Notes under the pieces: generated by a model | Told to the model about the DNA's origin: nothing | The model's input: only the letters and a program-made list of their open reading frames with translations | Databases searched by the model: none | Program-made: the position numbers and the translations under genes | Shown here: one piece after another, positions 43,198 through 52,318 of the stretch | How the letters are laid out: each line of letters starts with the position of its first letter | Position numbering within the stretch: position 1 is the stretch's first letter | Source of the DNA: Bacteroidota bacterium | Lineage (GTDB): Bacteria > Bacteroidota > Bacteroidia > Chitinophagales > Chitinophagaceae | DNA: 64,000 nucleotides | Assembly (NCBI GenBank): GCA_018266775.1 | Contig: JAFDZS010000007.1 | Location: 310,001-374,000, forward strand | Reading direction: 5' to 3'

Positions 43198-43596
43198 TTA
43201 GCTTTCCCCACTGTTTTCGTGAGGTTCAGATATGACATAAATACCATCCCAAATTCTAAAAAAATCATCTTTACTGGTCATCTGCGGCTTACCGTAATCG
43301 TGGCTGTACAGTTTAATTTGACTCCCATATACTTCGGTAACTATGGCAAGAGGGGTTTCAATATTATTGGTATACGCAATAAAAGGCACCGGCAGTTCAT
43401 CAATTTGCTCCTTGTCAACCTTACCTGCTCCATTGGGTACATTCCATTTATGCAGGCTATCGCTAACACAAAGCAGGCTGGGCCAGTCCGGGTGATTTTG
43501 AAGGGTTTCGTCAACAGTCGTATTGTTTACCTTAACCTTCAGCAATTTAAGGTATACAATTATTGCCTTTACATTGGCATGGTACAGAAACACCAT
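43198..43596 (-). pseudogene. C39-like domain, probably truncated from a VKOR-containing protein
   Basis: The 132 residues match the N-terminal C39-like domain of Bacteroidota proteins that continue into a VKOR domain: HPDWPSLLCVSDSLHKW, PVPFIAYTNN and ending EPHENSGES. In the full protein the text continues after SGE into the membrane helices; here a stop follows at once, and no VKOR-like frame was seen downstream. It may be a pseudogene or a stand-alone domain. It lies in the cysteine-rich cluster, where a disulfide-forming VKOR would fit. Confidence 0.6.
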
Positions 43597-43606
43597 CGCC
43601 GCATAT

Positions 43607-43831
43607 TTATTTTAAAAAATGCCACTCTGCAGAAACAATGGAAATGGTGTAGGTAATATTAAATACGGAGCCGGGTTTTGGATTAAGAACAACATCAACG
43701 GATAGCCGCATTTTCGAAACGAATATATGCAGTTTATTTATCTGGTAAAAATTTTTTTTGTTAAAATCGATGAGAAGAAATTTTATATTGCTGTTGCGGA
43801 TAATCGCTGCCCCGAAAAATGAGCCTATCAC
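43607..43831 (-). CDS. Doubtful small frame (74 aa)
   Basis: A GTG-started frame whose first bases overlap the stop of the acyltransferase gene (GTGA). It would code a beta-rich 74-residue protein with no motif. The coupling hints at a real gene, but the composition is not convincing. Confidence 0.25.
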   Translation of the reverse strand: MIGSFFGAAIIRNSNIKFLLIDFNKKNFYQINKLHIFVSKMRLSVDVVLNPKPGSVFNITYTISIVSAEWHFLK

Positions 43832-44712
43832 TTATCCACCCACAACTCCTTATACTCTTCCTTCCATTCAAACTTAAACCTCCTGTGGCTCCACAAATAA
43901 TTTGGCGGATCCTGCCGGATGGTTTGTTCCAGTATGTTGCGGTATTTACAGGTTAATTCACCCACAGCTGTTGATGCACTGTGTTCTGCAAGCAAAGTGG
44001 TTTCAAAATGATAATAGCCACGTTTAATTTTTTTGAATCCTACATATACCACGGCAGCATCATTCTTTATAGCACCTCTTTCAGGCCCCATAATAAATGG
44101 CACTGGCCTCCCAAAAAAATTCAGCCAATATGCGTTAGTGGCGCAACCCGGATTCTGGTCTGCTGCAAGCGCCAGCATATATTGTTTTTTAAAAACTGCT
44201 GCGCTTTCGTTTTTAAATTCAGTTGCACTGATCAATACTGTTCCATAACGGCTACGGATATCTAAAAATATTTTGTTAAACACTTTATTGCCAATGGGCA
44301 TATACACCCCTACAAACGGAACTTTAAGGTGCATGGAATACAACAGGTTGGCATACTCCCAATTGAACTGGTGGCCGGCCATAATATTGATGTTATAGCC
44401 CTTATCAATGAGTTCATTAATTAATTCAAAAGAGCCGGCACTGCGTTTCAGTAATTGTTTTTTTGACAATGAAATCAATTTCAGGCTTTCAATAAAACTA
44501 TCTGTAAAATAACTATAAAACTGGCGGGCAATTTTTTTGCGTTCTTTATCCGTTTTTTCGGGGAATGCAATGGAAAGGTTATGCAGCACTACATCATACC
44601 GGTATTTGAATACCCGGGCAAGCAAAAAACTGATACCATCACTCAATAAATACAGTACAAAAAAGGGCAACAAAGAAATGAGGTATAACAGCGGGAACAC
44701 CAGGTAATACAT
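43828..44712 (-). CDS. LpxL/HtrB-type lysophospholipid acyltransferase, first of a tandem pair
   Basis: This 294-residue membrane-anchored protein starts with a hydrophobic segment and has the catalytic HX4E as HQFNWE (about residues 113-118), then the family blocks ADQNPGC, FFGRPVPFIMGPE and YLWSHRRFK. Such enzymes add secondary acyl chains to lipid A, or acylate ornithine lipids in Bacteroidota. A close relative follows upstream on the same strand. Confidence 0.88.
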   Translation of the reverse strand: MYYLVFPLLYLISLLPFFVLYLLSDGISFLLARVFKYRYDVVLHNLSIAFPEKTDKERKKIARQFYSYFTDSFIESLKLISLSKKQLLKRSAGSFELINELIDKGYNINIMAGHQFNWEYANLLYSMHLKVPFVGVYMPIGNKVFNKIFLDIRSRYGTVLISATEFKNESAAVFKKQYMLALAADQNPGCATNAYWLNFFGRPVPFIMGPERGAIKNDAAVVYVGFKKIKRGYYHFETTLLAEHSASTAVGELTCKYRNILEQTIRQDPPNYLWSHRRFKFEWKEEYKELWVDK

Positions 44713-44798
44713 GAAGCAAGCGGTGGTTTAGTTGTGGTGAAGATACTGTTTAGTTTGAACTACACAAGTATTTTACCAAAAGGTTGGCCGCTATATTC

Positions 44799-45680
44799 TT
44801 AACCCAGCACTGCACCAAACTCAGGCTGCCATTCAAATTTAAAGCGGCGGTGGCTCCACAGGTAATTGGCCGGGTCGTTATTAATGGCGTTTTCTAAAGC
44901 ATCGCGGTACAGGCAGGTGAGTTGTGCCCGTTTATCTGTTTGTGATGCATCCTTTGTCAGCAATACCGATTCAAAATGATAATACCCGCGCTTTACTCTT
45001 TTAAAACCAACATAAACTACAGCGGCTTTTTTCCGAATGGCGCTTTTCTCAGGCCCAATTAAAAACAATGTTGGTCGGTTGAAAAAATTAATCCAGTAAC
45101 CTGACTTTGGTGTGGCAGGCGATTGGTCTGCTGCCAGCACCAGCGCATGTTGTGCGTTGAATACATGATGCATGCGTGTACCAAATTCTGCCGGGCTTAC
45201 CAATATGGCATTAAAGCGTGTACGAATTTTGTACATGATGCGGTTGAACACTTTATTCTTTACAGGCAAATACACGGTAACAAATGGTATTTTCAATGTT
45301 GCTGAATATAAAAGATTGGCATATTCCCAATTGAACTGGTGGCCACATAAAAGATTGATGCTTTTCCCTTCTGCCAGTAATGTATTAATGATATCGAACG
45401 TACCGGTAGTGCGCCGCTGCATTTGTTTTTTTGAAATGGAAAGAAACTTGATATTCTCAATAAACGAATCAGTAAAGTATTGGTAAAACTGTTTGGCTAT
45501 TTTATTTCTTTCTGCCGCTGATTTTTGAGGGAATGCAATTGCGAGGTTACTGCTTACCACATCGCGGCGGTAACGGACGATATGGTATAATAAAAAAGCA
45601 ATGGCATCGCTGATGGCATACAGGATGAAAAAAGGTAAGAGTGAAAACAAATACAGTAGAGGGTAAACTATATAATACAT
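44799..45680 (-). CDS. LpxL/HtrB-type lysophospholipid acyltransferase, second of the pair
   Basis: From the ATG at 45680 the protein is 293 residues and closely parallels its neighbour: the same first segment (MYYIVYPLLYLFSLLPFF), HQFNWE, ADQSPAT, FFNRPTLFLIGPE and YLWSHRRFK. The two genes are separated by 86 bp. They are likely a duplication, one each for two acyl positions or lipids. A longer start at 45728 would add basic residues and is less likely. Confidence 0.87.
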   Translation of the reverse strand: MYYIVYPLLYLFSLLPFFILYAISDAIAFLLYHIVRYRRDVVSSNLAIAFPQKSAAERNKIAKQFYQYFTDSFIENIKFLSISKKQMQRRTTGTFDIINTLLAEGKSINLLCGHQFNWEYANLLYSATLKIPFVTVYLPVKNKVFNRIMYKIRTRFNAILVSPAEFGTRMHHVFNAQHALVLAADQSPATPKSGYWINFFNRPTLFLIGPEKSAIRKKAAVVYVGFKRVKRGYYHFESVLLTKDASQTDKRAQLTCLYRDALENAINNDPANYLWSHRRFKFEWQPEFGAVLG

Positions 45681-45766
45681 CCGCCTTAAATGTTGAACAA
45701 AGTTATGCCGTACAAGTGTGCGACGCAACGATGCTGATGAGAAATATGCAGCCGGTTACACAATTT

Positions 45767-47365
45767 TTACAAAACAATGTTTTGTATCATTGCGGCTTTG
45801 GATGGATAATCGGTATTGAAGTGGAGTCCGCGGCTTTCCTGCCTGAACTCTGCACTTTTTACAATCAGATACGCAACGGTAATCATATTGCGCAGTTCGC
45901 ATAATTGTGGTGACACAATTGTTTTCTTATACAATTCTTCTGTTTCAGCAAATAATAAATCCAGCCGTTTCATGGCTCTTTGCAAACGTTCATTATTTCT
46001 TACTATACCTACATAATCACTCATCAGCAATTTCAATTCTTTTACACTTTGTGTTATCAGGATCATTTCTTTGGGAGATGATGTTCCATCGGCCTTCCAG
46101 TCGGGTATTTGTGTATTGAAACTAATATCGTTGATCTGCTGCACCGCATCTTTATACGCACGGTGTGCAAACACCATTGCTTCCAGCAGTGAATTGCTGG
46201 CCAATCGGTTTGCACCATGCAAACCTGTGCTGGCACATTCCCCTGCCGCATATAAATGTTTGATAGATGTTTTAGCCCATTCATCTGTTTTAATGCCGCC
46301 GCAGCTATAATGCGCTGCTGGTGCAACGGGTATCATGTGTTTGGTAATATCGATACCAATGCTTAAACATTTTTCATAAATGTTAGGAAAGTGTTCTATG
46401 AATTTTTCTTTTTCGAAATGGCGGCAATCTAAAAAAACATTTTCAGTACCGGCCACTTTCATTTCGTTATCAATGGCACGGGCAACAATATCACGCGGCG
46501 CTAAATCTTTGCGTGGGTCGTAACGTTCCATGAATGCTTCGCCATTATGGTTGCGCAGTATGCCGCCGTCGCCCCGTACTGCTTCGGTAATTAAAAAACT
46601 TTGTCCGCGAACACCAGGCTCATACAATGCTGTTGGATGAAACTGTATGAATTCCATATTTTCTATTCTTCCTTTGGCACGATATACCATAGCCACACCA
46701 TCGCCTGTTGCAATTGCGGGATTGGTGGTGGTGCGGTATACCTGGCCATTGCCACCGGTAGCCAATAAAGTTATTTTGGATAAAATCTTTTCAATTTTGT
46801 TTGTAGTGTGATTCAATACATACACACCATAACATTCCACATCGGGTGTTGATTTGGTTACGAGATATCCCATGTGGTGCTGGGTGATAATATCCAGCAC
46901 AAAACAATGACTGATGAGTTCGATATTTGGTAACCGTTTGATCGCTTCCAGCAATGCCCGTTCCATTTCTTTACCGGTTACATCTTTGTGATGCAGTATG
47001 CGGTATTCGCTGTGGCCGCCTTCTTTACCCAGTTTATAATCGCCATCGGGCGCTTTATCAAATTGTGCGCCCCAGTCAATGATTTCCCGAATTCTGTCGA
47101 CGCCTTCACGTACCACAATTTCCACTACATGCTGGTTGCATAAACCATCGCCGGCGATTAAAGTATCTTCAATATGTTTTTCAAAGCTGTCGTTATGCGC
47201 ATCCATCACACCGGCAATACCACCCTGTGCGTATTTGGTGTTGGTTTCATCGCTTTGTGTTTTGGTAAGAATGGTAACTTTTTTATCCGGGCAATCCTGT
47301 GCTACTTTTAAGGCATACGTTAAGCCGGCAATACCACTACCAATTACTAAAAAATCTGTTTGCAT
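45767..47365 (-). CDS. nadB: L-aspartate oxidase
   Basis: This 532-residue flavoprotein oxidises L-aspartate to iminoaspartate in NAD synthesis. The FAD motif is GSGIAGLTYALKVA near residue 9, then KYAQGGIAGV, GGNGQVYRTTTNPAIATGDG, HPTALYEPG, FLITEAVRGDGG, DLAPRDIVARAID and GLHGANRLASNSLLEAMVF, all standard. The C-terminal helical domain is present. nadA and nadC are not in the window. Confidence 0.95.
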   Translation of the reverse strand: MQTDFLVIGSGIAGLTYALKVAQDCPDKKVTILTKTQSDETNTKYAQGGIAGVMDAHNDSFEKHIEDTLIAGDGLCNQHVVEIVVREGVDRIREIIDWGAQFDKAPDGDYKLGKEGGHSEYRILHHKDVTGKEMERALLEAIKRLPNIELISHCFVLDIITQHHMGYLVTKSTPDVECYGVYVLNHTTNKIEKILSKITLLATGGNGQVYRTTTNPAIATGDGVAMVYRAKGRIENMEFIQFHPTALYEPGVRGQSFLITEAVRGDGGILRNHNGEAFMERYDPRKDLAPRDIVARAIDNEMKVAGTENVFLDCRHFEKEKFIEHFPNIYEKCLSIGIDITKHMIPVAPAAHYSCGGIKTDEWAKTSIKHLYAAGECASTGLHGANRLASNSLLEAMVFAHRAYKDAVQQINDISFNTQIPDWKADGTSSPKEMILITQSVKELKLLMSDYVGIVRNNERLQRAMKRLDLLFAETEELYKKTIVSPQLCELRNMITVAYLIVKSAEFRQESRGLHFNTDYPSKAAMIQNIVL

Positions 47366-47385
47366 AATCTTTGATTTTGGATGGG

Positions 47386-47567
47386 AACACCGATGACGCT
47401 GATGAGCCGGATAAACACTGATCTCATTTTTTTTTCAGCAACCTGTTCCATTTTCTTCTTTATTCATATTTCGGTTTACTTAATTCATCAATTGAAAAGC
47501 GCTGCATGTAATGCAAAGGTTAGTATTAAACCATCTGTGTTCATCAGCTTCATCCACATCATCCGCG
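47386..47567. repeat. Inverted pair of GAT-rich dispersed repeats
   Basis: About 40 bp at 47386-47424 and, inverted, at 47531-47567 share a spaced GAT pattern (GATGA..GATGA, GATaAACACtGAT). The two arms are about 105 bp apart between nadB and ispG. The motif recalls dispersed intergenic repeats in Bacteroidota. Confidence 0.5.
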
Positions 47568-47573
47568 GCTCCA

Positions 47574-49559
47574 TCATATATCCACCCATGCTTCATTTTC
47601 TTTCAGCAGGGTAATCAATTCATCCACTGCTATGGCGCTGTCAATATTTCTTTTTACAATTTCTTTTCCCCGGTATAATGTAATTTTTCCGGGTCCGCTG
47701 CCCACATAACCAAAATCTGCATCTGCCATTTCACCGGGGCCATTTACAATGCAACCCATAATCGCAATCTTCACACCTTTCAGGTGATGGGTTACTGAAC
47801 GGATTTTTGCAGTGGTTTCCTGCAAATCAAACAATGTGCGGCCGCAACTGGGGCAGCTGATGTATTCTGTTTTTGAAATTCGTGTACGCGTAGCCTGAAG
47901 TATAGAAAATGAAGTATTGTTGATGAACTGGTGATTGCTTTTCATTTCAAGGTAAGTACGACCGGTAATTTTTGCGTTTACTATTTTTGACGGATCGTTC
48001 ATCAGCCACAATCCATCTCCCATTCCATCTAAAAGCAAAGCACCGCTTTCTGTTGCAAAATGTATCAATTGTTCATCAATAGAAACATGGCTACTTTCCA
48101 CTGCTAAAATTACAGGTGCTGTTATACCACTTTGCATTAAATCATTTACCAAATTCCTTACTGACTGCATACTGTTTGCTGCTGAGGAGTATAAACATAA
48201 CACAACAGTGTGATCAGTTTTTACAACATCCAGTATGTGTTGTACGGGATTATTGGCATCAATCACCACTACATTCATTATTGCAGACTTTTTTGCTGCA
48301 TTGATATATGCTGCGCCCTGGTAAACAGGAAAATATTTTTCGTGGTCTGCAACAGTCAGCCAGGTATTGTAACTGCACAACACTTTTACAGTGCCGGGCA
48401 ATGCAAAGGGAATTGTTTTATCTGCTGTGAACAAATAATCTGCTGCTGCATCGCCAATGGTCCATTTATCGGTAGCTTCATTATACGTATAACCAACGGG
48501 CTGCAGGTGCTGGTGTGTGATGGATGCTGTTTCCATAAAATCTGCCACCACAATGGGCACATGCCCCTTGCCAATGTTTGATACGGTGTTGGTATCCCTG
48601 CGTTGATATTGATAGGGAGAATATTGCAGTTTAATGGGTATTACCACTGCTGTACCTGCTTTCATTTTCGCATCAGGCCCCTGGTAGCGTTTTACAATGT
48701 CTTTACAAACCGGTATTTCGAGTTCGGGGTCTTCTGTTAATGACACACGAATAGTATCTCCAATACCATCTTCAAGTAATGTTCCAATACCAATGGCTGA
48801 TTTTATCCTTCCGTCTTCACCATCTCCTGCTTCAGTTACACCCAAATGCAATGGATAGCATTCTCCAAATTCTTCCATCATGTGTTTGATGAGTAACCGG
48901 TATGCCTGCACCATCACCTGCGGATTGCTGCTTTTCATACTGAGTATGATCTCGTGATAATCTTCGCTGCGTGCGATGCGTAAAAACTCCATGGCGCTTT
49001 CCACCATGCCAATGGCAGTATCTCCATAACGGCTCATAATGCGGTCGCTTAAGCTGCCGTGATTGGTTCCAATACGCATTGCTGTTCCATGTTCCTTACA
49101 AATTTTCACCAACGGAGTAAATCGTTCACGTATCCGTTCTATTTCTTCTGCATATTCTGCATCGGTGTATTCCAGCTGTTCAAACTTTTTCTTGTCTACA
49201 TAATTGCCGGGGTTTACTCTTACTTTCTCCACAATTCTTGCTGCAATTTCTGCTGCATTGGGTGTAAAGTGAATATCGGCCACTAATGGTGTATCGTAAC
49301 CACGTCTTCTTAGTTCATCTTTGATGTTTTGCAGGTTCTCTGCTTCTTTTTTTGATGGTGCGGTAATGCGAACCAGTTCTGCACCTGCTTCTATACAACG
49401 GATAGATTGTTCCACTGTTGCCATGGTATCCATAGTATCAGTGGTGGTCATGGTTTGTATACGTATGGGGTGACCATTGCCTAACAATAAATTCCCGATT
49501 TTTACTTCTCTTGTTTTGAGCCGTTGATATGAAGTGAGTGAGGCGCTGTATTCCTGCAT
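47574..49559 (-). CDS. ispG: (E)-4-hydroxy-3-methylbut-2-enyl-diphosphate synthase, long form
   Basis: From the ATG at 49559 the protein is 661 residues, the long form with an extra middle domain, as in Bacteroidota, Chlamydiae and plants. IspG converts MEcPP to HMBPP with a 4Fe-4S cluster. The TIM barrel start has PIRIQTMTTTDTMDTMATV and RVNPGNYVDKKKFE. The cluster part has SCPSCGRTLFDL and GCIVNGPGEMADADFGYVG. It follows the MEP pathway started by dxs. The alternative start at 49589 is less likely. Confidence 0.93.
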   Translation of the reverse strand: MQEYSASLTSYQRLKTREVKIGNLLLGNGHPIRIQTMTTTDTMDTMATVEQSIRCIEAGAELVRITAPSKKEAENLQNIKDELRRRGYDTPLVADIHFTPNAAEIAARIVEKVRVNPGNYVDKKKFEQLEYTDAEYAEEIERIRERFTPLVKICKEHGTAMRIGTNHGSLSDRIMSRYGDTAIGMVESAMEFLRIARSEDYHEIILSMKSSNPQVMVQAYRLLIKHMMEEFGECYPLHLGVTEAGDGEDGRIKSAIGIGTLLEDGIGDTIRVSLTEDPELEIPVCKDIVKRYQGPDAKMKAGTAVVIPIKLQYSPYQYQRRDTNTVSNIGKGHVPIVVADFMETASITHQHLQPVGYTYNEATDKWTIGDAAADYLFTADKTIPFALPGTVKVLCSYNTWLTVADHEKYFPVYQGAAYINAAKKSAIMNVVVIDANNPVQHILDVVKTDHTVVLCLYSSAANSMQSVRNLVNDLMQSGITAPVILAVESSHVSIDEQLIHFATESGALLLDGMGDGLWLMNDPSKIVNAKITGRTYLEMKSNHQFINNTSFSILQATRTRISKTEYISCPSCGRTLFDLQETTAKIRSVTHHLKGVKIAIMGCIVNGPGEMADADFGYVGSGPGKITLYRGKEIVKRNIDSAIAVDELITLLKENEAWVDI

Positions 49560-49686
49560 AATGCTATTATTACTGCAAAATAACAACAAAAAATATTGGT
49601 GATGGTTGCGGAATTGGATAAAATGATGAATTGATGATTCTGCTCATAGCCAGCCCGCTGGCAGCGCCCCGACTAATGATTTCCAA

Positions 49687-49712
49687 ATGGTCAGACGTGG
49701 GCGTCAGACCAT
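49687..49712 (-). terminator. Hairpin after the BatB-BatC-like gene
   Basis: Stem ATGGTC-GACG pairs with CGTC-GACCAT (two A mismatches) just past the stop at 49715. The T-tract is weak (ATTTGGAAAT on the minus strand), so termination is uncertain. Confidence 0.4.
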
Positions 49713-49714
49713 GT

Positions 49715-51406
49715 TTACCAATCTTTTTCGGGGTGATTGGGAGATGAGGCATTTACTTTACGCAATTTATCCTGCAGATTCTTTTCCTGTTGCAATAATG
49801 CTTTTAATTTTTCCTCTGCATCTTTCCTGGTTATTTTTGGCTGCTGTGGCTTGGGCTGATTATTCTGCTCGTCATCTTTTTGTTTCTGTTTATTCTTTTG
49901 TTTCTCGTTTTCTTTCGGTTTCTTTTGCTGCTTATTATTTTGCTGCTGTTGCTGTTTCAATTGCTGCATTGCTTTTTGTAAATTTTGCCGGGTGTCGTCA
50001 TCATTCGGGTTCAGCTTCAGCGCATCTTTATATGCCGTAATGCACTCTTGCAGTTTTTTGTCGTTTTGCAATACCACACCTTTATTATATAATGCGTTGG
50101 CTTTTTCTGTTTTATCAGTTAAATGTGTTGCTGCATTATTGTAAGCATTTGTGGCATCAGTGGTTTTCTTATTTTTATATAATGCATTGCCCAGGTTAAA
50201 TTGAGCGGTTGCGTTGGAGGGATCTTTTTCCGCAGCTTTTTGATATTGTTCCTGCGCCTTGTCAAACTCATTTTTTTTATAAGCATCATTTCCCTTTTTA
50301 ATCAGCTGCTTTTCATTTTGCGCATTGGCAAAAGCCGGTATGAGTACAATAAGAAAAACAATAGCCTTCACTGTGGCTGTATTGAATTTTACAATCTTTT
50401 GTTTCGGTTTTATTCTTTCCGGTATTAGTGATTCAAGTACCAGCAACAGCAAACTGAATAATAACAAATACTGAAAATAACTTTTGTAATTCACCAATGC
50501 ATCTTCTGTAACGGTCCGGTGATCCATTTTACCCAGCTCAGTATCCAGTGTATTCACTACATCTTCGGTATTGGTAAATAGTTGATAGGTTCCATTACCT
50601 TTTTCTGCAATGGTTTTTAATTCGGCTTCATTCAGTTTGGTGATGACTACGTTTCCTTCATTATCTCTTTTGGGTTCATTGGTGGCGGGGTCGTTAATTG
50701 TTGTACCGGCGGGGGAACCGATACCAATAGTGTGTATTACTACCCCCTCTGCTGCCATTTGCCCTGCAATTTTTGCGGCAGTTTCATCATGATCTTCTCC
50801 ATCGCTGATGAGGATTACAGATTTATATTTTTTCTCCTTGGTATTGAATGCCAGGTAACACATTTTGAGTGCATCACCAATTACAGTTCCCTGTGTGGGT
50901 ACAATATCCGGACTTGCCGTAGATAAAAACATTTTTGCTGCACCATGATCTCCCGTCAGCGGCATTTGCAAATATGCTTTGCCTGCAAATACCACAATGC
51001 CAATTCTGTCGTTGCCCAATTCGTCAATTAATTTTCCGATTACCTGTTTGGCTCTTTCCAGCCGTGAAGGTTTGATGTCATCGGCAAGCATACTTTTACT
51101 TACATCTAATGCCACCATCACATCTATTCCGTTCCGGCTTACTTTTTCTGATCCCTTTGGCGAGCGGAGATTGGCTAAGGCTATACCGGCTGATACAAAT
51201 GCAAATACGATCAACACAAACTTTATTGCAAAACGGTGCGGTGCATAATTGCTGGTCATTTCTTTCACCAGCCGTTCATCTCCAATTTTTTTGATGGTTT
51301 TTCTTTTCCATCTTAACACCCATATATACAAAATCACCAGCACGGGTATAAGTGCCAGCGATAATAAAAATTCGGTATGTTGAAATGATAACATCCAGTT
51401 ACGCAA
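49715..51406 (-). CDS. BatB-BatC-like fusion: von Willebrand A domain plus TPR
   Basis: The 563-residue protein starts with two membrane helices (about 13-30, 58-75), then a VWA domain (about 85-280) with a MIDAS motif DVSKSM and later DGEDHDE. A helix near 310-325 leads to TPR repeats (about 360-470; AQFNLGNALYKNKKTTDATN) and a Gln/Lys-rich tail from about 480 with charged coils. BatB and BatC are usually separate genes; here they are joined. No moxR or batA is adjacent. It is an inner-membrane protein. Confidence 0.85.
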   Translation of the reverse strand: MRNWMLSFQHTEFLLSLALIPVLVILYIWVLRWKRKTIKKIGDERLVKEMTSNYAPHRFAIKFVLIVFAFVSAGIALANLRSPKGSEKVSRNGIDVMVALDVSKSMLADDIKPSRLERAKQVIGKLIDELGNDRIGIVVFAGKAYLQMPLTGDHGAAKMFLSTASPDIVPTQGTVIGDALKMCYLAFNTKEKKYKSVILISDGEDHDETAAKIAGQMAAEGVVIHTIGIGSPAGTTINDPATNEPKRDNEGNVVITKLNEAELKTIAEKGNGTYQLFTNTEDVVNTLDTELGKMDHRTVTEDALVNYKSYFQYLLLFSLLLLVLESLIPERIKPKQKIVKFNTATVKAIVFLIVLIPAFANAQNEKQLIKKGNDAYKKNEFDKAQEQYQKAAEKDPSNATAQFNLGNALYKNKKTTDATNAYNNAATHLTDKTEKANALYNKGVVLQNDKKLQECITAYKDALKLNPNDDDTRQNLQKAMQQLKQQQQQNNKQQKKPKENEKQKNKQKQKDDEQNNQPKPQQPKITRKDAEEKLKALLQQEKNLQDKLRKVNASSPNHPEKDW

Positions 51407-51478
51407 ATTAGCGATCAGCGGTAAGTGATTTTGTTAAAAAATTTATGCTGCGGTTATTCCGGATGAGTGGAGGAAAAA

Positions 51479-52297
51479 TTATTTTTTCCCTTCCATGAAC
51501 CCCAATTGTTTCAGTATGCCTTTGGTTACATTAACGCGGATACTTTTCATATCTATATCGCCGGGGGCACCTTTGATAAAGGTTACAAAAAAGTATACAT
51601 GCCTGTTTTCTTCTATCCAGCCAACCAGCCAGCCAATATTGTTCTTTTGCTCATCAAAAGCCCAGCCGGTTTTATAACTCAATTTGTATGCCGTATTATC
51701 TTCCTGCAGCATGGCATTTTTTACTGATTCCTGTACGCCCTTTCTAAATGGCAGTTGCTCAAAGTACAAGCGCTTTAAAAGACCCAGTTGTTCATCGGGA
51801 GAAATTTTCAGACTGTTGTTCAGCCAGAATGTATCGATGGCACCGCCTATTACTTTATTTCCATAGCTCAAACTGTCCAGCCACAATTTCATGGTATCTT
51901 TTCCAATTCGCCTGGCCACTTCCTGGTAATACGGTACGCAGCTTACTTTAAAAGCTTCTGTCATGCCCATATCTTTATTCCAGTCTTCATTACTCCGTTT
52001 TATGCCGTCCCATTTAATCATCATGGTATCGTTGGTGATCTTTCCTGTTTGCAGGCCAATCAGTGAATTCACAATTTTAAATGTGGAAGCTGGCAGAAAA
52101 CGTTGTGTATCCAGCGCCATATTGTACACGGTGATCTTTCCATCTATATTGTTCAGCAAGGAAAAACAACCGTCCACTTTATTATCATCAAAATATTTTT
52201 TCAGGCTGTTATCCACTTCTGCTTTATTCACTGTACAGGAGTACATTGCAGTGAGCAGGAAACAAAAACTCAGTAAGACAATGGTATTCTTCTTCAT
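51479..52297 (-). CDS. Class D (OXA-like) beta-lactamase
   Basis: The 272-residue protein has a lipoprotein-type signal (TAMYSC, Cys21). All class D motifs are present: the catalytic Ser-Thr-Phe-Lys (71-74), Ser-x-Val as SCV (119-121), YGN (145-147), KTG (209-211) and a late WLVGW. Spacing and length agree with OXA enzymes. Beta-lactam hydrolysis in the periplasm is expected, although the substrate range is unknown. No insertion sequence or integron is beside it; it lies among housekeeping genes, so it looks intrinsic. It starts at ATG. Confidence 0.88.
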   Translation of the reverse strand: MKKNTIVLLSFCFLLTAMYSCTVNKAEVDNSLKKYFDDNKVDGCFSLLNNIDGKITVYNMALDTQRFLPASTFKIVNSLIGLQTGKITNDTMMIKWDGIKRSNEDWNKDMGMTEAFKVSCVPYYQEVARRIGKDTMKLWLDSLSYGNKVIGGAIDTFWLNNSLKISPDEQLGLLKRLYFEQLPFRKGVQESVKNAMLQEDNTAYKLSYKTGWAFDEQKNNIGWLVGWIEENRHVYFFVTFIKGAPGDIDMKSIRVNVTKGILKQLGFMEGKK

Positions 52298-52318
52298 AAC
52301 AGATCTTAACAGGTGCAG

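Noticed and set aside
47381..47614. Plus-strand frame between nadB and ispG
   Set aside because: It is made largely of the GAT-rich repeat and overlaps the ispG end; no protein-like composition.
51407..52318. Integron or IS context for the beta-lactamase
   Set aside because: No attC-like palindrome, integrase or transposase is near; neighbours are housekeeping genes.
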